Assembly (NCBI GenBank): GCA_964351905.1
Contig: CAYGPG010000005.1
Location: 1-64,000, forward strand
DNA length: 64,000 bases
Source: GCA-2708415 sp964351905
Lineage (GTDB): Bacteria > Pseudomonadota > Alphaproteobacteria > Micavibrionales > Micavibrionaceae
Direction of reading: 5' to 3'
Below the pieces are notes generated by a model. That model was not told where the DNA came from, searched no databases, and worked only from the letters and a program-made list of their open reading frames with translations. Below are positions 1 to 7,532 of this stretch, one piece after another. Position 1 is the stretch's first letter. Each line of letters begins with the position of its first letter. A program made the translations under genes and the position numbers.

Positions 1-1062
1 TTTGGATAAATCTGTCGGACGGATCGCTTCGTGAGCTTCTTGTGCGTTTTTGGCCTTTGATTGATAAAGACGCGGCGCGTCAGGCAAATATTTATCGCCA
101 TAATCTTTTTTGATCAGGCTACGGGCTTGGGCAACCGCATCTTGCGACAGGGTCGTGCCGTCCGTTCTCATATAGGTAATAAGACCCGCTTCATAAAGCT
201 GCTGGGCAAGGCGCATGGTTTGTGCGGCAGAGCGTCCGAGCTTACGGGACGCTTCCATTTGTAAGGATGAGGTAATAAAAGGTGCATAGGGGCTACGGCG
301 GCTTTGTTTTTTTTCAATCTTATGGATCTTAAGATCTTTTTTCTTAATACGACCAGCGGCCTTGTTTGAATCTGCTTCTGATCCAATATCTAATTTGCCA
401 AGCTTATTACCTGAAAGCGTTGTGAGGCGAGCCGTAAAGGGTGCCCCATCTTTGCTATGTAGTAAGCTTTCAAGCGACCAATATTCTTGCGGGTTAAAAG
501 CTTCAATTTCAGATTCACGTTCACAAATTAGGCGAAGCGCAACGGATTGCACACGACCCGCGGAACGAGAGCCTGGTAATTTACGCCACAAAATAGGGGA
601 GATATTAAAGCCAACCAAATAATCAAGCGCACGCCGCGCCATATAGGCATCAATCAAATCTTGATCAAGAACACGGGCTTCGTCGAAGGCTTTTTGAACC
701 GCGTTTTTGGTAATTTCATTAAAAGCAACACGATGGACTTTCTTACCCGCTAAAAGCTTACCATCTTCTAAAATCTCATTGATATGCCATGAAATAGCCT
801 CTCCCTCACGGTCAGGGTCGGTCGCGAGCCAGATAACATCAGCAGCTTTGACGAGTTTTTTAATGTCATTAACATTCTTTTTGGCACGATCACCCAATTC
901 CCAGCGCATTTTAAAATCTTCATCGGGCAGGACGGAACCATCTTTATTGACCAAATCACGCACATGACCATAAGACGCAATCACGGCGTAATCTTGACCG
1001 AGATATTTATTGATAGTCTTCGCCTTTGCAGGGGACTCAACGATAACAACATTTTTCGACAT
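1..1062 (-). CDS. topA: DNA topoisomerase I, N-terminal part (runs off window)
   Basis: Type IA topoisomerase that relaxes negatively supercoiled DNA through a 5'-phosphotyrosine intermediate. Only the first 354 codons are present; the gene continues beyond base 1. The protein opens with a Toprim domain (VVIVESPAKAKTI at residues 5-17, then ATDPDREGEAISWH with the metal-binding DxD), followed by the GRVQSVALRLI segment. The catalytic motif GLITYMRTDG places the active-site tyrosine near residue 297. It is read last in a minus-strand run pyrB-plsY-dprA-GNAT-topA, and its ATG lies 3 bases after the GNAT stop, so cotranscription is likely. Identification is firm; the zinc-finger C-terminus cannot be seen. 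Confidence 0.96.
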   Translation of the reverse strand, partial: MSKNVVIVESPAKAKTINKYLGQDYAVIASYGHVRDLVNKDGSVLPDEDFKMRWELGDRAKKNVNDIKKLVKAADVIWLATDPDREGEAISWHINEILEDGKLLAGKKVHRVAFNEITKNAVQKAFDEARVLDQDLIDAYMARRALDYLVGFNISPILWRKLPGSRSAGRVQSVALRLICERESEIEAFNPQEYWSLESLLHSKDGAPFTARLTTLSGNKLGKLDIGSEADSNKAAGRIKKKDLKIHKIEKKQSRRSPYAPFITSSLQMEASRKLGRSAAQTMRLAQQLYEAGLITYMRTDGTTLSQDAVAQARSLIKKDYGDKYLPDAPRLYQSKAKNAQEAHEAIRPTDLSK

Positions 1063-1065
1063 GTT

Positions 1066-1479
1066 TTAAATTTCTTTTTCAAAAAAGATCTTAGCGTGTT
1101 CGCCGCGATAATTTTCAATTCTACCTTTTTCTACAAAACCATTTTTCACATAAAATTCTGGTGCCTGGTAACCATATGTATCGACCCAAATTTTATTACA
1201 ACTATTATTTCTTGCTTGTTTTTCTATTTCTTTTATTAATTTTGAACCCAAACCAAATTTTCTATAAGCCTTTTTAATGACGAATTCAGATATATAAAGT
1301 GCTTTATTAAATATACCGCCTTTTGACGCTCCTATAATTTCACCTTCGTGCTTTACGCAGATACAATATTTTTCAGTTTTTAAACCTGTTTTTTCAAAAT
1401 TATCTTCTTCAAATTCTTTGACCAAAAATTCTTTTATATTTTCAGGTTTTTCATCAAAAAATTCAATTTTTTCAATCAT
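1066..1479 (-). CDS. GNAT-family N-acetyltransferase
   Basis: A 137-residue single-domain GNAT protein. Residues 73-91 carry the acetyl-CoA binding motif A (YRKFGLGSKLIKEIEKQA, of the R/Q-x-x-G-x-G/A type) after strand beta4, and the C-terminal part has the usual tyrosine-containing motif (PEFYVKNGF). The substrate cannot be told from sequence. It sits tightly between dprA (5 bases upstream) and topA (3 bases downstream), two genes that are usually adjacent in Alphaproteobacteria. Its codons are markedly richer in A/T than those of dprA and topA (many AAA, ATT, TTT codons), which suggests later insertion into the operon. Confidence 0.85.
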   Translation of the reverse strand: MIEKIEFFDEKPENIKEFLVKEFEEDNFEKTGLKTEKYCICVKHEGEIIGASKGGIFNKALYISEFVIKKAYRKFGLGSKLIKEIEKQARNNSCNKIWVDTYGYQAPEFYVKNGFVEKGRIENYRGEHAKIFFEKEI

Positions 1480-1484
1480 TTAAC

Positions 1485-2639
1485 TTATTCATCCAATAAA
1501 ACAACGCGATTGCCTGATAGCCTTTGTAATCGCCCTGCTAGCTCCATTTCTAATAAGGCACTTTGCAGTATAGGGATTGACAAATGACATGTTCTGGCGA
1601 GTTCGTCAACGCCCACGGGCATTTGCGATAGGTTTTCTAAAAGCAATTCTTGAACATTTTGTGTTGTTTCGGGCGTGCTATCATTGGCAAAATCATCGTA
1701 CAAAGGGCTGTGTTGAAACCCGCTATCTTTCATGATGTTGCCGCCTGAAAAATCATTGACGGCGTTTAAAATATCTTGGGTTTTGGTGACGAGCGTTGCG
1801 CCATCTTGGATTAATTTATTCGGCCCTGCGGCGCGCGGGTCTTGCGGATAGCCTGGTATGGCATAAACATCGCGTCCTTGTTCCCCTGCCATGCGGGCGG
1901 TGATGAGCGAGCCTGATTTAATGGTCGCTTCAACGACCACCACACCAGTAGACAGGCCAGAAACAATACGGTTACGCTTGGGAAAATGCCGCGCAATCGG
2001 CTCCATCCCTAAGGGGCTTTCGGCGAGGATTAGGCCTTTTTGTTTTATTTGTTCATAAAGTTCAGTGTTCTCACGCGGATAAATCACATCAATACCGCCT
2101 GCGACAACGGCGATGGTGCCTGTATCTAATGCGCCTTGATGGGCACTTGTATCAATACCGCGTGCCAAACCAGAGACAATAATTTGACCTGATTGCCCCA
2201 ATTCTTTGGCGATTTTGGTCGCAAATTTCTTACCATTGAGCGAGGCATTCCGCGCGCCCACCATAGCGATACAAGGCGCACGAACTAGATTGATATCACC
2301 AATATATGACAAAACAGGCGGCGCATCATCTGTGGCGGCGAGCGCAAGCGGATAGGCGGCTTCATGCGCGCAAACAATATCCCCGTCCAGTTTATGCAGT
2401 TTTTCAACTTCTTGCTCAACATATTTGCGGTCAGGCGTAACGAGCGGCTTTTTGCGCCCGCCTTTCTTGGAAAGTTCAGGCAGTGCTTTCAAAGCGTCGC
2501 GGGCGGAGCCATAACGCTCGATTAATTTATAAAAAGTAATAGGGCCGACATTTTCGGTGCGGATCAGTTGAAGCCAGTCAAGTTTTTCGTCAAAGGAGAG
2601 CAAAGCGGAAGAATTATTTTGTGCTTCGAACAAATTCAT
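1485..2639 (-). CDS. dprA: DNA-processing protein DprA/Smf
   Basis: Loads RecA on incoming single-stranded DNA during natural transformation and protects it from nucleases. The 384-residue protein has an N-terminal SAM-like helical region (1-80), the Rossmann-like DprA core (about 110-290) with GARNAS at 128-133, SGLARGIDTSAHQGAL at 156-171, YPREN at 187-191 and the SGSLITARMA signature near 242-251, then a short acidic linker and a C-terminal winged-helix domain (about 325-384). All features of full-length alphaproteobacterial DprA are present. Its start overlaps the plsY stop by 4 bases, so the two are translationally coupled. Confidence 0.96.
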   Translation of the reverse strand: MNLFEAQNNSSALLSFDEKLDWLQLIRTENVGPITFYKLIERYGSARDALKALPELSKKGGRKKPLVTPDRKYVEQEVEKLHKLDGDIVCAHEAAYPLALAATDDAPPVLSYIGDINLVRAPCIAMVGARNASLNGKKFATKIAKELGQSGQIIVSGLARGIDTSAHQGALDTGTIAVVAGGIDVIYPRENTELYEQIKQKGLILAESPLGMEPIARHFPKRNRIVSGLSTGVVVVEATIKSGSLITARMAGEQGRDVYAIPGYPQDPRAAGPNKLIQDGATLVTKTQDILNAVNDFSGGNIMKDSGFQHSPLYDDFANDSTPETTQNVQELLLENLSQMPVGVDELARTCHLSIPILQSALLEMELAGRLQRLSGNRVVLLDE

Positions 2640-3232
2640 TTTTTGCCTATTTTAGGCTCTTGCCCTGCAAAAATACGTTTAATATTTTCACGATGTTTGA
2701 GATAAACTAACGCGGCTATTAAGGCGCACAGGCCAGATAGGTTTGCGTTGCCCGTTAAAAGATGAGCCATCAAAGGCGAAAGGCCAACGGCAATCAGGGC
2801 AGAAAGTGAAGACATGCGACTTAACAAGGCTGTCACTAACCATATCATACAGGTGATAAACCCAACAAGAGGGGAAAGGGCGAGCAGCGTACCCAGCGTT
2901 GTGGCAACGCCTTTGCCACCCTTAAATTTCAACCAAACAGGATAACAATGACCAACGAGGGCAAAAAATCCAGCTAGCATGGCGGCGTTATAATCAAAAA
3001 TAAGAGCCATAATAATGACAGCAATCGCGCCTTTACCGCTATCCAATATTAATGTCGCAGCGGCCAATCCTTTTCGCCCTGTTCTTAAAACATTGGTCGC
3101 CCCAATATTGCCAGACCCAATTTTTCGAATATCGCCCAGTCCTGCTGCTTTTGTAATCACCAGTCCAAAGGGAACGGAGCCAAGAAGATAACCAAAAAGA
3201 GAAGCAAAAATAAGAGTGAGGGCATATATCAT
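2636..3232 (-). CDS. plsY: Glycerol-3-phosphate acyltransferase PlsY
   Basis: Inner-membrane enzyme that transfers the acyl group of acyl-phosphate to glycerol 3-phosphate, the first step of phospholipid synthesis. It has 198 residues with about five to seven hydrophobic segments and the three family motifs: SGNIGATNVLR (about residues 41-51), the central FKGGKGVATTLG and the C-terminal LVYLKHRENIKRI. Length is normal. It lies 4 bases after pyrB and overlaps dprA by 4 bases on the minus strand. Confidence 0.96.
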   Translation of the reverse strand: MIYALTLIFASLFGYLLGSVPFGLVITKAAGLGDIRKIGSGNIGATNVLRTGRKGLAAATLILDSGKGAIAVIIMALIFDYNAAMLAGFFALVGHCYPVWLKFKGGKGVATTLGTLLALSPLVGFITCMIWLVTALLSRMSSLSALIAVGLSPLMAHLLTGNANLSGLCALIAALVYLKHRENIKRIFAGQEPKIGKK

Positions 3233-3236
3233 TTTC

Positions 3237-4196
3237 CTAAATCCGATCCTTCATTAAGATATCCATGACGGCCATGCGGGCGGGGACGCCGTTGCGGACT
3301 TGCTCTAGGATAAGGGAGCTATCTTTATCATCGGCGACATCATCGGCGATTTCAACGCCGCGATTCATAGGGCCAGGATGCATAACAACGGCGCCTTCAT
3401 TGGCAAAGGCCAATTTTTCTTTTGTTAAGCCATACTGTTTGAAAAATTCTTCTTCTGATGTGACAAGGCCAGCTTCCATACGTTCTTTTTGATTGCGCAG
3501 CATCATCACAACATCACAATTTTTTAAACCATCTTGCATATTATCAAAGGGTTGAATATCTGGTGCGGGGAATTTTTCTGGCATTAAGGCAGGCGGCGCG
3601 ACAATGTGGACATTAGCCCCTAATTTTTTAAGTAAAATCATGTTGGACGCGGCAACACGGCTATGCGCCACATCCCCGCAAATGGCAATGGTTTTGCCTT
3701 TAATGCCGCCCAATCTTCTGCGGATAGTCAGGGCGTCTAACAACGCCTGCGTGGGATGTTCATGCCAGCTATCGCCTGCGTTAATGACAGGGCAATCGAC
3801 AATAGAGGATACAAATTTGGGCGCGCCATATTCGCTGTGGCGAACAACAACCGCATCGGGGCGAAGCATGGAATGGAGCGTTTGGATGGTGTCTAAAAAG
3901 CTCTCGCCCTTGCTTAAAGAGCTTGTGCCCATATCCATATTAATGACATCGGCGCCAAGGCGTTTGGCGGCCATTTCAAAAGAGGTACGGGTGCGGGTCG
4001 AATTTTCAAAAAAGAGTGTTAATACAATCTGGTTTTTTAAAATTTCTGGTTTGAAATCACGTTCATCCAAACGGTCTGCATAATAATCTGCTAAATCGAG
4101 AATAATGTTTATTTCGTCAGTGGAGAGGTCCTCAATGCCAATAAGATGATTGTTCTTAAAGGCGGTGCGGTCAACTTTTTCAAAATTCTGTGTCAT
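3237..4196 (-). CDS. pyrB: Aspartate carbamoyltransferase catalytic chain
   Basis: Condenses carbamoyl phosphate with L-aspartate to carbamoyl-aspartate in pyrimidine synthesis. The 319-residue protein shows the carbamoyl-phosphate site (FFENSTRTRTSFE, STRTR at 66-70), the SLSKGESF loop with its catalytic lysine (about 93-100), DSWHEHPTQALLDAL (about 142-156) and the HPGPMNRGVEI motif near 280. No pyrI regulatory chain is visible. In many Alphaproteobacteria the order is pyrB-pyrC-plsY-dprA; here plsY follows after only 4 bases and no dihydroorotase lies between them. Confidence 0.97.
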   Translation of the reverse strand: MTQNFEKVDRTAFKNNHLIGIEDLSTDEINIILDLADYYADRLDERDFKPEILKNQIVLTLFFENSTRTRTSFEMAAKRLGADVINMDMGTSSLSKGESFLDTIQTLHSMLRPDAVVVRHSEYGAPKFVSSIVDCPVINAGDSWHEHPTQALLDALTIRRRLGGIKGKTIAICGDVAHSRVAASNMILLKKLGANVHIVAPPALMPEKFPAPDIQPFDNMQDGLKNCDVVMMLRNQKERMEAGLVTSEEEFFKQYGLTKEKLAFANEGAVVMHPGPMNRGVEIADDVADDKDSSLILEQVRNGVPARMAVMDILMKDRI

Positions 4197-4240
4197 TAAA
4201 AACAGACTATAAGCGTGGAATTATAACTATGGCAAGAAAT

Positions 4241-4777
4241 TTAAGGTAAGAGGTCGTAAAAGCTTTGGATGATAAATCCTTGGTACATCCATCCGCCGAC
4301 CATCAAGATGCCTACAATAAAGCCCGGCCCTGCGGGGATGACAAGGCGTGTGAGTGAGAAAGGCTTTTTTAAGGCTAGTTTTTTATATGCGGCATATATT
4401 AAGCCATGAATAAGCCCCGCGAGCGCACCGATCGTCATAGCAAATAAAACGCCGTCAAAGCCGAGCCATAGTCCGCTTGCGCCCAACAACTTAACGTCTC
4501 CTAAACCGAGCGAGTCTTGACCATAATATTTATTGCCAAAGAAGCGGATTGTCCAAAGAAGAGCGTATCCAGCCATTCCGCCAATGACCATGGCAATAGG
4601 CGTGAGGTAGTAAAAATCTGTAGCGACATGAAAAACTATGCCGAGAGCGGCAAAAGGAAAAACATAAATATTGGGAAGTAAGAAGGTTTTAAAATCAATA
4701 ATCGCCAAAATAATCAAAAGAACAATGGCAGTGAAAATACATAATAAAGAAAGAATAAGCACGAATGAACCAATCAA
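4241..4777 (-). CDS. Type IV prepilin peptidase (short A24 family)
   Basis: Inner-membrane aspartyl protease that would remove the leader of prepilins. The 178-residue protein is almost entirely hydrophobic, with five to six membrane segments, and carries both catalytic aspartate motifs of peptidase family A24: AIIDFKTFLLPN (about residues 26-37) and SLGLGDVKLLGASG (about 90-103, GxGDxK type). It lacks the N-terminal cysteine-rich methyltransferase domain of PilD, as do R64 PilU and CpaA/TadV. It is divergent from the pilus genes that begin at 4913, with 135 bases between, so it is the likely processing enzyme for the two prepilin-like proteins at 13879-15300. Confidence 0.88.
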   Translation of the reverse strand: MIGSFVLILSLLCIFTAIVLLIILAIIDFKTFLLPNIYVFPFAALGIVFHVATDFYYLTPIAMVIGGMAGYALLWTIRFFGNKYYGQDSLGLGDVKLLGASGLWLGFDGVLFAMTIGALAGLIHGLIYAAYKKLALKKPFSLTRLVIPAGPGFIVGILMVGGWMYQGFIIQSFYDLLP

Positions 4778-4912
4778 GTGTAAATTATTGTTATAAAGAT
4801 TATGACAGAAAAGAAGTCCTAAAACGATGATTTATTTGAAAGATTGCGCTGTTTTACATTGTAGCTTATTCTTAGTACTCGATTCGATTATCAATTTTAC
4901 ATTTAAATTCCT

Positions 4913-5302
4913 ATGACAGACACAGCCACCATATTAGTTGCCGAAGATAATGATTTTGTTCGTATGCAGATTGTAAAATATCTTCAAAGTGCAGGTCATA
5001 AGACGATTGAAGCCAATGATGGAAACGCTGCTTTAGAGCAGATAAAAAAAGAAAAAATTGATTTAACTGTTGTTGATGTGCGTATGGAGCCTGTGGATGG
5101 ATTTGATTTTATCCGCGCAATCCGTGGTCTTGATATACAAATTCCGGTTATTCTTGTTACTGGTGATAATTCACCTGATATTTTAGAAAAATCTAGTGAC
5201 TTTGGTGTGAGTGCAATGCTCGTCAAGCCAGTGGAAAAAGAACGTTTGGTAAAAGCGGTAGATCGCTCTTTGGCGATGATAAAAAGGAAAATGGGGAAGT
5301 AA
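4913..5302 (+). CDS. Receiver-domain-only response regulator
   Basis: A 129-residue CheY-like protein with no output domain. The acidic pair E11-D12, the phospho-acceptor D55 (VVDVRM), the switch threonine T83 (LVTGD) and K105 (LVKPVE) are all present, so it should be phosphorylatable. It stands first in the pilus operon and its stop is 3 bases before the secretin start, which suggests control of pilus assembly or output. No clear Shine-Dalgarno sequence precedes its ATG. A cytosolic hybrid kinase with an Hpt domain lies at the other end of the locus (15307-17283) and is a possible phosphodonor; that link is inference. Confidence 0.9.
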   Translation: MTDTATILVAEDNDFVRMQIVKYLQSAGHKTIEANDGNAALEQIKKEKIDLTVVDVRMEPVDGFDFIRAIRGLDIQIPVILVTGDNSPDILEKSSDFGVSAMLVKPVEKERLVKAVDRSLAMIKRKMGK

Positions 5303-5305
5303 AGT

Positions 5306-7438
5306 TTGTTAAAAAAATCCTCTCTTGTTCTGTCAGTTATATGTGCTGTAGCTATTAGCTCATGCGCTGAAGTAAGCGTACCTGATGCACGTAATGTAAA
5401 AATTCCTACGCCCATTGGCGCTGAAGAGCGAGCGGAAGCTATCAATGAGCGCCCAGATAGCGTTATGTACCTTCCGTTAGGCGCAGATATTCTTGTGCCT
5501 GAGCGTATAGCAGGCGATGCATTGCCTGATGATGAGGTAGGGCCATTCGAGCTTCGCTCTGAAACACTGGCAGGTGCCCTGCAGCTTATTTTGGCGGATT
5601 ACGATGTTTCTATTGCCTTTGAAACAGATGAGGGTCTGACACGTAAGGTTACGGTGGCAAATTTAAAGGGGCCTTTATCCAAAGTTGTTAATCGGGTTTG
5701 TTCGCTAGCTGACCTTTATTGTTTGTTTGAAGAAAATTCCCTTATTGTAAAAGAAAGACAAACATTTGCAGTAACGCTTCCTCCAATATCCTCATCAAGT
5801 TCAGGCGGGACGGATGGAAGCACTAGTGGTTCTGATAACGAATTTATTGATGATGTAATGCAGGGTTTGAGCGCGATTATTGGAGGGGATGCTGAGCCTG
5901 TATCAGACCCTACGACGCGAACTATCATTTATACAGCCACTCAACGTACAGCACAGCTAGCTGAAAATTATTTTCAAAGGTTGCGCGCTAATACGGCGAT
6001 GATTGTTTTTGAAACTTACATTTGGGAAGTAGCTTTAAATTCTGGTAATTCTACAGGGATTGATTGGGATGAAATTGAAGCTTTTGGTAAGTTTAATGCA
6101 AGCATAGATTTTAATGGGTCTGTTGCAGCTGACTTTACAAATCCAGTGAGTATTGGGCTGCCCACAACACAAGCGTTAGGCGCAAATCCATCTAAGTTAG
6201 TTGAGTTTTTATCTCAATTTGGTGCAGTAAAAACTATTTCACAGCCGCAAATTACGGTTCTATCTGGTTCTGAAGCTCAACTTCGTGTGGCGGACACTCA
6301 AAACTATGTTTCTGAAGTGGCCTCAACGATTAGTGGTGATAATACGACAACATCAGTCAGTACGGATTCTGTTGATAGTGGGTTTACATTAACAATCAGT
6401 AGTTCGTGGGATAAATCTACAGTTTATTCAAATGTGAATATTAATTTAACTAATGTTGTCACAATTGATGATTTTGATTTTGATACAGATAGTGGGGGTG
6501 GGAGCACAACTATTCAGTTACCACAAACCACAGAGAGAGAATTATCGACGCAAATTCGTGTGCGCCCTGGAGATTCTGTTCTTATAGCTGGTCTTGTTCG
6601 TGAGACTGACAATTTTGATTCCAGTGGTCCTGGATTTATGGAACCTATATTGCCAACTAGTCGAACATCTAGAACTGATAATCTTGAGTTAGTTGTTTTG
6701 CTTCGTCCACGTGTTATTGTTTACACCTCGCCAGAGAGTGGCCAATATCAAGAGTATGTTAAAAGTAAGCAGCGTGAATTGGTTTCCCCGAAAATCCGTG
6801 AAGAATGGATTAAAGAGCAGCCTAGGCCTTCACCACTTAAAGCTCCAGCGGTTAAGTCTGAGGTGAAAGAGCCTGTTAATTTAACGCCTACCCCTAAAAA
6901 GGCTGTAAAGCAATCAGAGCCTTCCCCTACAGTGGTTGAAGAAGCGATAGTAGAGCCAGTTGTTGAACCTGAACTCGTTTCTAATCCAGAGCCGATTGCT
7001 GCTGCCCCTGAAATTATTGAGCCTAACCGACCCCCCTTAAGCCGTGCGACATCTTCCTACGTTTCAAGAGCGTCTGATTATGAATCTACGCGCCCAAGTT
7101 TTGCACGCGAACCCTCTGTTGTTTCTGTTGCAAAGGAACCTTTATCTAGAGTTATTGAAGAAACAAGTGCGGTGGATGATTACTACGCTTCATTGCCAGA
7201 AGATAATCCTTCACCTTATCAGCCTGAATATCTTGCTCCTCAACCATCTCAAGATATTTTATTGCCTGCTGTTAATGTTTACGGTGAAGATACGGATATT
7301 TATAATGAGAATGATATTTCTCCTTCATCAAATTTATATGGTGATTACCGTCCTAATGAATTGAGAGCTACACCCTCTTCAAATGTAAGCGGTCAGGGAA
7401 ATATTTATGAAAAATACGAGTATGGGAAAAACTTTTAA
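5306..7438 (+). CDS. PilN/type II-type secretin lipoprotein of the pilus locus
   Basis: Outer-membrane ring protein through which a pilus or secreted substrate passes. The start is TTG, served by GGGGAAG at the end of the preceding gene. Residues 1-20 form a lipoprotein signal ending in the lipobox ISSC (Cys20). A small N-terminal secretin/TonB-like domain covers about 80-150, followed by a Ser/Gly-rich linker, an N1-like domain (about 185-260) and the beta-rich secretin core (about 310-475) ending in VRPGDSVLIAGLVRE and ELVVLLRPRVIV. This matches the R64 PilN/BfpB group more than PilQ. Unusually, about 225 residues rich in Pro, Ser, Glu and Tyr follow the core (485-710). No pilotin gene is seen, as expected for a lipidated secretin. 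Confidence 0.9.
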   Translation: MLKKSSLVLSVICAVAISSCAEVSVPDARNVKIPTPIGAEERAEAINERPDSVMYLPLGADILVPERIAGDALPDDEVGPFELRSETLAGALQLILADYDVSIAFETDEGLTRKVTVANLKGPLSKVVNRVCSLADLYCLFEENSLIVKERQTFAVTLPPISSSSSGGTDGSTSGSDNEFIDDVMQGLSAIIGGDAEPVSDPTTRTIIYTATQRTAQLAENYFQRLRANTAMIVFETYIWEVALNSGNSTGIDWDEIEAFGKFNASIDFNGSVAADFTNPVSIGLPTTQALGANPSKLVEFLSQFGAVKTISQPQITVLSGSEAQLRVADTQNYVSEVASTISGDNTTTSVSTDSVDSGFTLTISSSWDKSTVYSNVNINLTNVVTIDDFDFDTDSGGGSTTIQLPQTTERELSTQIRVRPGDSVLIAGLVRETDNFDSSGPGFMEPILPTSRTSRTDNLELVVLLRPRVIVYTSPESGQYQEYVKSKQRELVSPKIREEWIKEQPRPSPLKAPAVKSEVKEPVNLTPTPKKAVKQSEPSPTVVEEAIVEPVVEPELVSNPEPIAAAPEIIEPNRPPLSRATSSYVSRASDYESTRPSFAREPSVVSVAKEPLSRVIEETSAVDDYYASLPEDNPSPYQPEYLAPQPSQDILLPAVNVYGEDTDIYNENDISPSSNLYGDYRPNELRATPSSNVSGQGNIYEKYEYGKNF

Positions 7439-7501
7439 TATTTTTTTCGCGTTTCCACGCTCTTTAAGACCTATTCTGGTTACGAATTATTATTAATTTT
7501 G

Positions 7502-7510
7502 TGTTATAAT
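7502..7510 (+). promoter_or_regulatory. Extended -10 promoter element inside the pilus operon
   Basis: TGTTATAAT is a perfect extended -10 (TGnTATAAT) in the 76-base gap after the secretin gene. Transcription would start near 7517, after the ATG at 7515, which supports the ATG at 7533 for the next gene. No good -35 box is visible, as is common for extended -10 promoters. Confidence 0.45.
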
Positions 7511-7532
7511 TAATATGTATGAAAGATTTACA

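Noticed and set aside
3604..4083. A 159-codon plus-strand frame opposite pyrB
   Set aside because: It is the antisense shadow of pyrB, which has full family motifs; no ribosome-binding site or recognisable protein pattern.
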